From Porticoccaceae bacterium (GTDB lineage Bacteria; Pseudomonadota; Gammaproteobacteria; Pseudomonadales; Porticoccaceae), in the NCBI GenBank assembly GCA_023228865.1, contig JALOAH010000076.1, forward strand, positions 1 to 18,045: a stretch of DNA of 18,045 bases. Reading direction: 5' to 3'. Positions 7,450 through 15,583 of the stretch are shown piece after piece; positions within the stretch are counted from its first letter, which is position 1, and each line of letters starts with the position of its first letter. Made by a program: the position numbers and the translations under genes. Below the pieces are notes generated by a model, which was not told where the DNA came from, searched no databases, and was given only the letters and a program-made list of their open reading frames with translations.

Positions 7450-9501
7450 TTAATGCGCCAGGGGATCAGGCCTCACCTGAACCTTGCCCGCATAGCCCTT
7501 TCTGTTTTCAGTGTGAACCATGGGGTCAATGCCGTTGGTAAACCAAAGACCGCGCCCCTTCCAGCCACCATTCTCGTCATCGATGCGGCCATCCATACCC
7601 CTTGTGTAGGTGTTGAGGGGATAGGGTATGCGAATTACGGTGAAGTCTTCCGTGACCGGATTAAAGGCAATCAGGGAGTCCGAATTGGTGCCATTAAAAA
7701 TCACCGTATCCTTACCCAGACCCAGTGTATTAAAGCGATCCACCCATGTGTAGTAGTGCATATCGGTTCCTACGCTGGCACCGGAGTCCAAATTAAAGTA
7801 AGGCGTTGGTGTTTTCCACAGCGTCCAGCCCTCGGGACACTGATCCCCCGCTCCCCAGGTCTGCTTGCATTGACTGTAATCAAAACGCGCCAGATGATTG
7901 CTGCCGGCAAGGGCTGTCCAGACCACGCCCTTGCTGTCGACATCCAACCCTCTCGGACCGTATCCAGGTGCCGGGGGTTTAAAGGCTTCAACCTTCTTGG
8001 TTACCCCATCATAGCGAAGCAGATGCCCAGGGCGATTAGGTTCAGACCACAGCATGCCCGGAGGAATGGATGTCCATACCGAATTGTCCGTGTAACTGGG
8101 CTGAACACCGTAATGAAATCCAGTAATTGCAAGATCCGCCTTACCATCACCATCAGAATCCACTTTGCTTTCCACCCAGCTCTGGGCAGCCTGAAGGCTG
8201 CCTGGTTCATCGGGATTGAATACTTTGGTATCAAAGCGCCCCATGGCTTTGGGATCACCGCTGGTCCAGAGAACATCATTGTTATCAAACTGAAGGTGGT
8301 GGGTACCAAAACAGGTATCCACGGGGACGATATCCCCGGTTTTGGTGTCCAGATAACCCAACTGGCGATGGTGTCCATAGCTGGTGATAAATTCTGACTT
8401 TTTACAAAACTCCGGCAAATCCTCACCCCATTCCCTGCGGATTTGAATAGTCAGCCAAAGCTTACCCTCCGCGTCCAGCATGTGATTGTGAATATTGGCA
8501 GGGTTGTTGTATTTGCCCTCATGAATGGTGGCACCCCCTGGCGCAGGACTCCCCAAGGATCGGCTGCCAAAGAGTGTCGGTTCTCCACCACCGAGTGGCA
8601 CATAGGTGTTCTCTCCCCAAGGGGTAGTCCAGCCCCACTCTTCCATAGGCATTTTGACTTCGTGTGCCGAGTTTTTGACAGGATCCACCCAGAGCACTCT
8701 GTCGTTGGCCATATCTATACCATAGACTGGGCCGTCAGGATAAAGGTAGGGATTGCGCTTATCTGTGGAAATTTCATCATGGGCATAGGTATAGAGATCA
8801 CCCCATCCCCATTGAGTAATCACTATATTTCTTTCAATCCCCTGCGGGCGCGATGGTTGCACCGAGGGTGTTTCACCCTTCACTACACGCTCACCAAAAT
8901 CGCCCATTACATCCAACGTCACATCCCAATCAAGTTCCGAGGCAATTTGGGGCATGATTTCCGCTTTTTTCAACCCCGTCTCATAATGCTCACGGCCTGG
9001 AATAGATCGGGTCACCACACTGCCCAACTGGTGGCAGACGATACAATTAAGCTTAAACTGCGCCAACCAGGTTTCCTGGGAATAGGCGTAATCAAGCTCA
9101 GACACAACATCAGCCGCCGGTGGCTTGACCATGGACAACCAGTAACTGGCCGGGTAAATCGCCGCAGCCTCCTGGCTTGAAGCAGCCGTCCTGGCCAACA
9201 GCGCCACATCATCACCCAAATTGGCTTTTATTTTTTTTGAGTCAACCAGGCCGTAACCCCTGACCCAAAGTTGATAGGATGCATCGGGCAACTGGGGCAG
9301 GACAAATTTGCCCTCGTCATTGGTTACGACAATTTTTCGATAATCTGTCGGCAGATCCGCTGTTTCAGCAATCACCCAGACACCGGCCTCCGGCGCGCCC
9401 TCGCCATTGACCACCCTACCGCTGATAAAGTCGTCTTTGGCAAGAGCCCAAGGGGCTGCCGCCATTGCGATCAAAAACAGGTATGTACTTTTATGGATCA
9501 T
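7450..9501 (-). CDS. Exported heme c protein with carboxypeptidase-regulatory-like and beta-propeller domains
   Basis: A 683-residue exported protein. A signal peptide (YLFLIAMAAAPWALA, cleavage near residue 21) is followed by a carboxypeptidase-regulatory-like beta-sandwich (about 24-95: ISGRVVNGEGAPEAGVWVIA, with the usual DEGKFVLPQLP block). Next is one c-type heme motif CIVCH (about 153-157) with candidate axial methionines near 183 and 199. The rest is a Vgb/streptogramin-lyase-like propeller with repeated units such as GYLDTKTGDIVPVDT, GRFDTKVFNPDEPG, GLDVDSKGVVWTALAGSNH and DSLIAFNPVTEDFTVIRIP. A DSDGDGKADL calcium-type loop occurs at about 448-457. It is periplasmic, probably a redox enzyme or lyase-like protein; substrate unknown. 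The ATG at 9501 is chosen because GAGGTGG precedes it properly; an in-frame GTG at 9510 lies inside that ribosome-binding site. Divergent from the MFS row. Confidence 0.86.
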   Translation of the reverse strand: MIHKSTYLFLIAMAAAPWALAKDDFISGRVVNGEGAPEAGVWVIAETADLPTDYRKIVVTNDEGKFVLPQLPDASYQLWVRGYGLVDSKKIKANLGDDVALLARTAASSQEAAAIYPASYWLSMVKPPAADVVSELDYAYSQETWLAQFKLNCIVCHQLGSVVTRSIPGREHYETGLKKAEIMPQIASELDWDVTLDVMGDFGERVVKGETPSVQPSRPQGIERNIVITQWGWGDLYTYAHDEISTDKRNPYLYPDGPVYGIDMANDRVLWVDPVKNSAHEVKMPMEEWGWTTPWGENTYVPLGGGEPTLFGSRSLGSPAPGGATIHEGKYNNPANIHNHMLDAEGKLWLTIQIRREWGEDLPEFCKKSEFITSYGHHRQLGYLDTKTGDIVPVDTCFGTHHLQFDNNDVLWTSGDPKAMGRFDTKVFNPDEPGSLQAAQSWVESKVDSDGDGKADLAITGFHYGVQPSYTDNSVWTSIPPGMLWSEPNRPGHLLRYDGVTKKVEAFKPPAPGYGPRGLDVDSKGVVWTALAGSNHLARFDYSQCKQTWGAGDQCPEGWTLWKTPTPYFNLDSGASVGTDMHYYTWVDRFNTLGLGKDTVIFNGTNSDSLIAFNPVTEDFTVIRIPYPLNTYTRGMDGRIDDENGGWKGRGLWFTNGIDPMVHTENRKGYAGKVQVRPDPLAH

Positions 9502-9663
9502 GATTTCCACCTCGAAAAGCTTATTTTTATGACAAGAAAAGCATTAGTAACGTGTTGTTAAAATATTGCCTTTAAAATTGACGGGCACTTTTGTCCTGAC
9601 AGCAGCGCTCAGGCCAGCCCTTTATGTACCATCGCCACACTCCCAGTAACAGGAAAGATTTCA

Positions 9664-9693
9664 TTGACCTTTTTCAATATCTCACCTTATAAT
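9664..9693 (+). promoter_or_regulatory. Sigma-70-like promoter for the MFS row
   Basis: TTGACC (9664-9669), an 18-nt spacer, then a perfect TATAAT (9688-9693). Transcription would begin near 9700, leaving a leader of about 270 nt before the MFS start codon. The match is strong, but spacing of 18 is one longer than ideal. Confidence 0.5.
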
Positions 9694-9723
9694 TATTACG
9701 AATTTGAGTCGACTTACTATTCA

Positions 9724-9756
9724 CCGATTAGAACTATAGATTGAAATCGGCTTCAA
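9724..9756. promoter_or_regulatory. Overlapping inverted repeats in the MFS leader, candidate operator
   Basis: CCGATT (9724-9729) pairs with AATCGG (9745-9750), arm centres 21 bp apart (two helical turns). Overlapping it, TTGAA (9741-9745) pairs with TTCAA (9752-9756). They lie just downstream of the predicted start of transcription, a place where a repressor such as the TetR protein could bind. Weak evidence; short arms arise by chance. Confidence 0.25.
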
Positions 9757-9789
9757 CACCACCACAGCCGTCGCTCAAAATGTCGCCGT

Positions 9790-9803
9790 TTGACATAGAT
9801 CAA
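9790..9803. promoter_or_regulatory. FNR/Anr/Dnr-type binding site
   Basis: TTGAC-ATAG-ATCAA matches the FNR consensus TTGAT-N4-ATCAA at 9 of 10 positions. Its centre (9796.5) is about 175 nt before the MFS start codon and about 43 nt before a possible start near 9840, if the TTCAAT at 9828-9833 is a -10 element; that spacing resembles class II activation. It could alternatively act on the divergent heme gene or repress the upstream promoter. No regulator gene is in the window. Confidence 0.5.
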
Positions 9804-9971
9804 CATATAGACAGCACTAACCAAAATTTCAATACGGACGCCTTCTGTTCGACCCCATAATTGCCAACGGCTCAAGGCCGCATGTGATTATGAAGACGTC
9901 AAAAGACAATAAATTGATTATCCTGAATGGGATATAACTAGAGCACAGCCATTTATGCGGGCACATCACTC

Positions 9972-11261
9972 ATGAAGGCATCTCAAACCCCGGCAGCCGC
10001 AGAAAGCGAGCCTTTTTTTGCTGGCCACAAAACCTATGTGCTATTTATTTGCTTCCTGGTCTACACTTTTAATTACATCGACAGGCAGATTCTCATCATT
10101 CTCGCAGAGCCAATTAAAAATGAATTTGGCTTGTCTGACTCCCAGCTCGGCTTTCTCACTGGAACAGCATTTGCCCTATTCTATGCAACTCTGGGAATTC
10201 CCATTGCCCACCTCGCCGACCGCTTAAACCGCGTCAACATTATTGCCATTTCCCTGTCCATCTGGAGCGCAATGACCGCTCTTTGTGCGATTACCAACAA
10301 CTTCGCCCAGCTGGCTGCGGCAAGAGTCGGGGTTGGCATCGGCGAGGCTGGCGGCAGCCCTCCTGCCTCATCCCTGTTGTCGAGCTATTTTTCTGTAAAG
10401 CAGCGCTCTACCGCCATGGGGATCTACGCCCTTGGCCCCACTGTCGGCCTACTTCTCGGTTTTATTGTTGGCGGCTGGGTCAATGAATTGTTCGGCTGGC
10501 GAGTGGCCCTACTGGTGGTGGGTATACCCGGACTTCTCCTGGCTCTGGTGCTCAAACTCACTGTCAGGGAACCAAAACGGGAAACCATTGCCGGCTCAGA
10601 TTCCCAGCAAAACGTCCCTCTTTTCAAGGAAACATTGAAAACACTTTTTGCAATAACCTCGTTTCGCTGGGTGAATGCAGGCGCCACCATCACCGGATTC
10701 AGCGTCTATGGTTTTATGGTGTGGACACCCATTTATCTTATTCGCCAATTCGAACTGTCAACGGGGGAAGTGGGCACAGCTATCGGCCTGGTCGCTGGTA
10801 TCGCGGGAAGTATCGGCATTTTTGGCGGCGGATTCCTCGCCGATGCCCTGTCAAAGCGCAATATTCGCTGGCAAATGCGCATTCCCGCCATCACTACGCT
10901 GATCTTTTTCCCGCTGATACTGGTATTTTTGAACGCCAGCTCCGCCAAGATGGCGATTATTTTACTGATCCCTGCGTACACCGTTGCCCTCGCCTACACC
11001 GGCCCGACATGGGCAGCCCTGCAGAGTGTTTCGCCTCCCCATATGAGGGCGATGGCCGCCGCCATTATGTTGTTTCTGGTCAACCTTATAGGACTTGGCA
11101 TAGGACCTCAGCTCATTGGTATTGTCAGCGATATCCTCAGCGAAACCATCGGCTCTGGAGCTTTACGCTATGCCATTGGTTTTAGCGGCACGCTGACGCT
11201 GCTTGCAAGCCTCTGTTATTTTCAGGCATCCCGCTTTTTGCCTGGCGATATTCAGGATTAG
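9972..11261 (+). CDS. MFS transporter, Spinster-like family
   Basis: A 429-residue inner-membrane protein with about 12 hydrophobic segments. Signature parts are YTFNYIDRQILIILAEPIK in TM1, the motif-A region HLADRLNRVNII between TM2 and TM3, and RVGVGIGEAGGSPPASSLLS in TM4, which is characteristic of Spinster-type MFS proteins common in catabolic clusters of proteobacteria. A cytoplasmic central loop rich in charged residues (about 198-223, KLTVREPKRETIAGSD) separates the two halves. It is first in the plus-strand row, so uptake of the pathway substrate or export of a product is likely; direction and substrate are unknown. The ribosome-binding site before the ATG is weak. The cupin gene begins 121 nt downstream. 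Confidence 0.9.
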   Translation: MKASQTPAAAESEPFFAGHKTYVLFICFLVYTFNYIDRQILIILAEPIKNEFGLSDSQLGFLTGTAFALFYATLGIPIAHLADRLNRVNIIAISLSIWSAMTALCAITNNFAQLAAARVGVGIGEAGGSPPASSLLSSYFSVKQRSTAMGIYALGPTVGLLLGFIVGGWVNELFGWRVALLVVGIPGLLLALVLKLTVREPKRETIAGSDSQQNVPLFKETLKTLFAITSFRWVNAGATITGFSVYGFMVWTPIYLIRQFELSTGEVGTAIGLVAGIAGSIGIFGGGFLADALSKRNIRWQMRIPAITTLIFFPLILVFLNASSAKMAIILLIPAYTVALAYTGPTWAALQSVSPPHMRAMAAAIMLFLVNLIGLGIGPQLIGIVSDILSETIGSGALRYAIGFSGTLTLLASLCYFQASRFLPGDIQD

Positions 11262-11382
11262 TTAAGCACTGGAAACCCAAACGCTGAGTTACTTGAATAA
11301 GGATTTTCCTGATCGCTAACAGCTGCGAGCCCTGAAAATCAGGCACTATCCATTTTAACCCACAAAAAACAAAGGATATATC

Positions 11383-11916
11383 ATGTCGCATTACTTAAGT
11401 ACTGATGACGACTACCAAATGGGTCCTTATAAGGGCAAGGCTAACCCTCTGGCGTACCCGGAAATTGTCATTAATGATGTCTTTACCAAAGACGAGAAAA
11501 TATGGGTGCCCCTGGGCGACCAAATCTGGTCTCGCCCCCTGTGCTTCAATGTCGCCGAAGGCTATTTCACCCATATTCTCAGGGTTCGCAAAACCGGCGT
11601 ATTTAACCGCCACCGGCACGGCTCTCCTGTTCACGGACTGGTATTGAAGGGCTGCTGGGGCTATCTGGAGCGGGACTGGCTCGCCACCGAAGGCAGTTAT
11701 ATCTACGAACCACCGGGAGACACCCACACCCTTTACCTTCCCGAAGGGGTCGAAGAAATGATGACCTTTTTCTATACCCCGGGATCTTTGGTGTTCGTGG
11801 ATCCAGACGGTAATATGACCGGTTTTGAAGATGTCTTCAAACGCCTGGAAAAATGCCAGGATTATTACGAAGAAATCGGCTTGGGCAGGGATTTTGTCAA
11901 GCAGTTTGTTCGCTGA
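11383..11916 (+). CDS. Cupin dioxygenase of the 2,4'-dihydroxyacetophenone dioxygenase family
   Basis: A 177-residue cupin matching the 2,4'-dihydroxyacetophenone dioxygenase (DAD) family, which uses non-heme iron and O2 to cleave the C-C bond of aryl hydroxyketones. The hallmark block is seen: RHRHGSPVHGLVLKGCWGYL, then LERDW, GSYIYEPPGDTHTL. Candidate iron ligands are H77, H79 and H115, with E96 nearby, positions close to those I recall for the characterised enzyme. Length equals that family. Most members are uncharacterised, so the actual substrate may differ. The start has AAAGGA about 8 nt upstream. The SDR gene begins 26 nt downstream, indicating one transcript. Confidence 0.86.
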   Translation: MSHYLSTDDDYQMGPYKGKANPLAYPEIVINDVFTKDEKIWVPLGDQIWSRPLCFNVAEGYFTHILRVRKTGVFNRHRHGSPVHGLVLKGCWGYLERDWLATEGSYIYEPPGDTHTLYLPEGVEEMMTFFYTPGSLVFVDPDGNMTGFEDVFKRLEKCQDYYEEIGLGRDFVKQFVR

Positions 11917-11942
11917 AATTGTTATCGATCGAGGAGTATCAC

Positions 11943-12797
11943 ATGTCAAATGACCTGAAGGGAAAGGTCTGGCTTATTACCGGCGCATCCACCGGCCTGG
12001 GTAGAGCAATCAGCGAGCATATTATCCAGCGTGGCGGCTTTTTAATGGCCACCGCGCGCAATCCTGCATCACTCGACGACCTAGTGAAAAAATCGCCGGA
12101 CACCGTGGTGGCCGCCAAGGTCGATGTCACCCGCAATGACGATATTGCCGCAGCAGTAGCTCTTGCCAAATCACACTTTGGCCGTATAGACACGCTGGTA
12201 AATAACGCGGGTTACGGTTTTATCAGCGCTGTCGAGGAAGCCAGCGACGCTGAAATTCGCCATCAGTTTGAAGTGAATTTTTTTGGCCTCGCTGCCATGA
12301 CCAGAGCCGTATTGCCGCTGATGCGCGATCAGCAAGCGGGAACCGTCGTCAACCTCTCTTCTATCGCAGGGGTTCGCGGCGGCAGCGGCGGCGGCTATTA
12401 CTCGGCAACCAAGTGGGCGGTGGAAGGACTTTCCGAAGCCCTGGCAGCGGAGGGCGCAGCAATGGGAATTCGAGTGCTTATCGTCGAGCCAGGTCCATTT
12501 CGAACGGATTTTGCCAACAGATCCCTGGTGTTTTCAAAACACCAGATTCCCGATTACAAGACTGTTGCCGAAACCCGTCAATACCTCGCCAATATGGATG
12601 GTTGCCAGGAGGGTGACCCCCAAAGAGCGGCGGACATCATTATCAATACAACCCTCGAAAAAACACCGCCGCTGCGGCTTGTCCTGGGCGGCGCCACCTA
12701 TGTAGCAGCGTGCAAAGCCCTTCAAAACCGCCTCAACGATATTCAGAACAGTGAACCAGTGGCAGGGCTGGCGGACTATCCGAAAGATGAAAAATAA
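11943..12797 (+). CDS. Short-chain dehydrogenase/reductase (classical SDR)
   Basis: A 284-residue NAD(P)-dependent oxidoreductase with all classical SDR elements: TGASTGLG nucleotide-binding motif (13-20), D61 after the fourth strand (KVDVT), NNAG (87-90), catalytic serine in NLSS (137-140), YxxxK as Y153-S-A-T-K157, and PGPFRTDF after it. The ATG at 11943 is chosen over earlier in-frame codons because GAGGAG precedes it by 6 nt. Such enzymes interconvert alcohols and ketones. Its position between the cupin and the acyl-CoA ligase suggests oxidation or reduction of the pathway's carbonyl; exact substrate unknown. Confidence 0.93.
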   Translation: MSNDLKGKVWLITGASTGLGRAISEHIIQRGGFLMATARNPASLDDLVKKSPDTVVAAKVDVTRNDDIAAAVALAKSHFGRIDTLVNNAGYGFISAVEEASDAEIRHQFEVNFFGLAAMTRAVLPLMRDQQAGTVVNLSSIAGVRGGSGGGYYSATKWAVEGLSEALAAEGAAMGIRVLIVEPGPFRTDFANRSLVFSKHQIPDYKTVAETRQYLANMDGCQEGDPQRAADIIINTTLEKTPPLRLVLGGATYVAACKALQNRLNDIQNSEPVAGLADYPKDEK

Positions 12798-12849
12798 TCT
12801 TTTCAATAATGCCTGACCCGCTATTTTTTTGATTGTGAATAATTCAAGC

Positions 12850-14466
12850 ATGATGACGAAACTGACGACATCCTACTGGCCGGCAACCACAGAATATCCG
12901 CTGCTTGACACCACCTGTGGCAGCGTTCTCCGCGACATGGCGGCGCAACACCCAAACGCCATCGCGCTCAAGGAAGCCAGCCCAGAGCCATCGCAACGGC
13001 GCTGCTGGACCTACAAAGAACTGCTCACTGAGGCAGAAAAAGTTGCCTGTCATCTATCGAGCCGTTTTCAGCCTGGCAACCATATCGGTGTCTGGGGAGG
13101 AAACTGCCCTGAGTGGGTCATTGTTCAGTTTGGCCTGGCCTTATCCGGCATGGTGATGGTAACCATTAATCCCGCCTATCAATTGCCAGAACTCGTCTAT
13201 GCCCTGAAGCAGTCCGACTGCCGGGGTATTTTTTTCCAGCCCAGCTACAGGGGCACATCTCTGCGGCAAATGGTTTTTGAAGCCAGTGCCACCCCGGACA
13301 TCCACCTTGAGCTGGCGCTGAGTTTTGATGACCTCGACGACTATATAAACAGCGCGCAACCTCGCATACTGCCCGATGTTTCTCCCCATAACCCGGCCAT
13401 GATTCAATACACCTCGGGAACCACAGGCTCCCCCAAGGGCGCAGTGTTAAGCCACTACAATGTCACCAATAATTCCCGCATCAAAGCGTTGCTCAAAGGG
13501 ATGAATACCGACACCATCAACCTCGCCATACCCCCCCTGTTCCATACCGGCGGCTGTGTCGGTGGTGTTTTGTCCACGCTGCAAAGCGGCGGCACCCTAT
13601 TGCTGCCCGAAAGCTTTAATGCCGATTTTATGCTTGATCTTGTCGAGCAGGAAAAAGTCACTTACCTGTTTGGCGTACCGACCATGTTAATCGCCATGCT
13701 CGAAGCCCAGCGGGAAAAGCCGCGGAATCTGTCAACACTGAGAACGGTTTTCACCGGCGGCACCATTGTTCCCATCGACATTGTCAAACAAATCGAAACC
13801 AAGTTTGAGGTCTGTCTTATTATCGGTTACGGCATGACGGAAACCTCGCCGGCCATTACCTATACACGGTTAACTGACACGGCTATAGATAAAAGTGAAA
13901 CCATCGGCTATCCCATTCCCCAGGTTGAAGTAAAAATTATCGATCCCGACACTGGCGAAACCCTGCCCGTCAATCAACCCGGAGAGATGTGCACCCGCGG
14001 CTTTCACGTCATGCCCGGTTACTACAATATGCCCGAAGCCACGGCAAAAACCATAGACAAAGACGGTTGGTTGCATACCGGTGATCTTTGCGCCATGGAT
14101 GAAAGGGGATACTGCAAAGTCACCGGAAGGCTCAAGGACATGATTATTCGCGGTGGCGAAAACATCTACCCCAGGGAAATTGAAGAAATTCTCTACACCC
14201 ACCCGGCGGTAGCGGAAGCCGCTGTGGTCGGGATTCCCGACGACTACTGGGGAGAACAGATTGCTGGTGTGATTACCCTAAAAGGTTCGGCCTCTGTGGA
14301 CGGCGAGTCTCTAAAGGAGTTTGTACGCACAAAATTGGCACGCTACAAAACCCCAGTGTTATGGTATGTGCTGGACGCTTTGCCAATGACTGTTTCAGGA
14401 AAATTACAGAAATTTCGCATGGTTGAGCAGATAGTGTCCGGCGAACTGGATCCCTTTAAAATTTAG
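12850..14466 (+). CDS. AMP-forming acyl-CoA synthetase (ANL superfamily)
   Basis: A 538-residue enzyme that activates a carboxylic acid with ATP and CoA. Motifs: P-loop TSGTTGSPKG (about 188-197), GYGMTE (326-331), TGD (410-412), hinge GRLKDMIIRGGENIYP (about 425-440), and the catalytic lysine in SGK (K518). Length fits medium/long-chain or aromatic acid CoA ligases; similarity of the middle part to fatty-acyl ligases is a guess. Upstream in-frame TTG (12829) and GTG (12835) are possible starts, but the ATG pair at 12850/12853 is preferred; none has a good ribosome-binding site. It is last in the plus-strand row and would feed the acid made by the preceding steps into CoA-dependent degradation. 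Confidence 0.92.
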   Translation: MMTKLTTSYWPATTEYPLLDTTCGSVLRDMAAQHPNAIALKEASPEPSQRRCWTYKELLTEAEKVACHLSSRFQPGNHIGVWGGNCPEWVIVQFGLALSGMVMVTINPAYQLPELVYALKQSDCRGIFFQPSYRGTSLRQMVFEASATPDIHLELALSFDDLDDYINSAQPRILPDVSPHNPAMIQYTSGTTGSPKGAVLSHYNVTNNSRIKALLKGMNTDTINLAIPPLFHTGGCVGGVLSTLQSGGTLLLPESFNADFMLDLVEQEKVTYLFGVPTMLIAMLEAQREKPRNLSTLRTVFTGGTIVPIDIVKQIETKFEVCLIIGYGMTETSPAITYTRLTDTAIDKSETIGYPIPQVEVKIIDPDTGETLPVNQPGEMCTRGFHVMPGYYNMPEATAKTIDKDGWLHTGDLCAMDERGYCKVTGRLKDMIIRGGENIYPREIEEILYTHPAVAEAAVVGIPDDYWGEQIAGVITLKGSASVDGESLKEFVRTKLARYKTPVLWYVLDALPMTVSGKLQKFRMVEQIVSGELDPFKI

Positions 14467-14475
14467 CCCGGCAAC

Positions 14476-14521
14476 GGCCATCATGCTGATGTGTCGATGG
14501 CGGTTTTGCGGGGCAATTTTT
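14476..14521. terminator. Candidate terminator between convergent genes
   Basis: In the 57 nt between convergent stops there are two small stems: GCCATC/GATGGC (14477-14482 and 14496-14501) followed by GGTTTT, and TTGC-GGG-GCAA (14506-14516) followed by TTTTT. On the minus strand the second stem is flanked by AAAA/TTTT, so it could act both ways. Stems are short. Confidence 0.35.
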
Positions 14522-14523
14522 AC

Positions 14524-15570
14524 TTATTGGCCGCCGGAACCCAGCGGCATAACCCGCACATCACCAAAATTGACGTCGTATTCATGGGCAGTGAGGAGAA
14601 TGGAACCCCGCCGGGGATTATCTCCAGACTGATACCCCGCAATATCCCAGGCGTCAGGTTCGAGTTCTGACACTGGCCAGACCCTGAGCTGGTAGAGCTC
14701 ATTGCCGTCAACCTCTGTTGTTACCCGCATCCTGAAATAGTAGGTTTCACCTTCCACCAGCTGACGCTCCTGCCTGGCAAGAATATGACTATTGTTGCCG
14801 TAAAGCTCGATACGTCCATGCCGGTACCAGCCTATGCAACCCAAAGGCAGGAAACCTGCCTTGGGCTGAAGGTTTGGAATCGGATTATCCGTATGACCAC
14901 CCCAACGCAGTAAAATGCCCACACCGCCAGACTCTGCGTCAAGATTATGCAGGGTTATGGGTACCAGAATTTCATAATCTTTCCAGTTCATATCTCCCAG
15001 AGCCAAAAACCGGTCATAGCCAGGCTCTTTTGTTCTGGCGCCCTCTGCCACAATTGACCATAGGCCATCTACAGCGCGAGATTTTTCTTGAACGCTCTTT
15101 ACCCTAGCCCAGTCCAACTCAAAAGGTAAAGGCCACATATTACCGGGAAAATAGTCAATTCTTACACTGGCCTCGGCCATACCGCCAGCGACATCAACCG
15201 CCTTGATTACAACACGATTTACACCGGGCTTGAGTTCGTCAATGGCAATATCGATATTGAAATCACCATCATTTTGCAAACGGCGACCGTCCGCCCCCAG
15301 GGACAAGGGTTTTACCACACCCCCATTGAGGCTGTATTCGAAGGTTTTGATTTGGTGATGACTTCGCACATTACCGAGAATATTTTCCCAGATCTGGGAA
15401 ATACCCGGATTTCCCAAAGTTTGCTCGCTGCCATACCAGAGATGAATGCGGGGGACTGTATCACCAGGGGTAGCGTCTTGGCACAGCCCCTGGGATATCT
15501 GACAACATAAGAGTAAAAAGAGCGACCTCAGCGTGAATAGAAAACCTTTTGAGCCAAGGCTGGCCTTCAT
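14524..15570 (-). CDS. Secreted protein with Ig-like and LamG/DUF1080-like parts
   Basis: A 348-residue exported protein that I do not recognise by name. A signal peptide is clear (basic start, then LRSLFLLLCCQISQGLCQ; the cysteine pair in the hydrophobic core is unusual). Residues about 40-150 look like an Ig/FN3-like beta domain ending in NRVVIKAVDVAGGMAEASVRI. Residues about 155-345 look like a concanavalin/LamG or DUF1080-like jelly roll (ILVPITLHNLDAESGGVGIL, ARQERQLVEGETYYFRMRV, ending NFGDVRVMPL). ATG at 15570 is used; an in-frame TTG at 15591 would overlap the MDR stop. It follows the MDR gene by 13 nt, so it is probably in that operon. Likely periplasmic binding or carbohydrate-lipid-type role; not established. 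Confidence 0.72.
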   Translation of the reverse strand: MKASLGSKGFLFTLRSLFLLLCCQISQGLCQDATPGDTVPRIHLWYGSEQTLGNPGISQIWENILGNVRSHHQIKTFEYSLNGGVVKPLSLGADGRRLQNDGDFNIDIAIDELKPGVNRVVIKAVDVAGGMAEASVRIDYFPGNMWPLPFELDWARVKSVQEKSRAVDGLWSIVAEGARTKEPGYDRFLALGDMNWKDYEILVPITLHNLDAESGGVGILLRWGGHTDNPIPNLQPKAGFLPLGCIGWYRHGRIELYGNNSHILARQERQLVEGETYYFRMRVTTEVDGNELYQLRVWPVSELEPDAWDIAGYQSGDNPRRGSILLTAHEYDVNFGDVRVMPLGSGGQ

Positions 15571-15583
15571 CGCTGCCAGTGCA

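Larger units (their letters stand above)
9502..9971. promoter_or_regulatory. Divergent control region between heme-propeller and MFS genes
   Basis: A 470-nt gene-free, AT-rich region that must drive both directions. Seen on the plus strand: a sigma-70-like promoter at 9664-9693, two overlapping inverted repeats at 9724-9756, and an FNR-type palindrome at 9790-9803. On the minus strand I found no convincing -35/-10 for the propeller gene. Confidence 0.6.

Noticed and set aside
7205..7453. An 82-residue plus-strand open frame across the intergenic hairpin
   Set aside because: No ribosome-binding site or recognisable domain, and it reads directly through both arms of the palindrome.
7378..8397. 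A 339-residue plus-strand open frame opposite the heme-propeller gene
   Set aside because: It has no recognisable domain and lies antisense to a clear gene whose minus-strand product has a signal peptide, heme motif and propeller repeats; a shadow frame.
9918..9946. Second sigma-70 promoter (TTGATT with TATAAC) just before the MFS gene
   Set aside because: The two elements are only 13 nt apart, too close for a standard promoter; the TTGACC/TATAAT pair at 9664-9693 is much better.
11395..11949. A 184-residue minus-strand open frame opposite the cupin gene
   Set aside because: The plus-strand frame encodes a clear DAD-type cupin with a good ribosome-binding site; the antisense frame shows no recognisable family.
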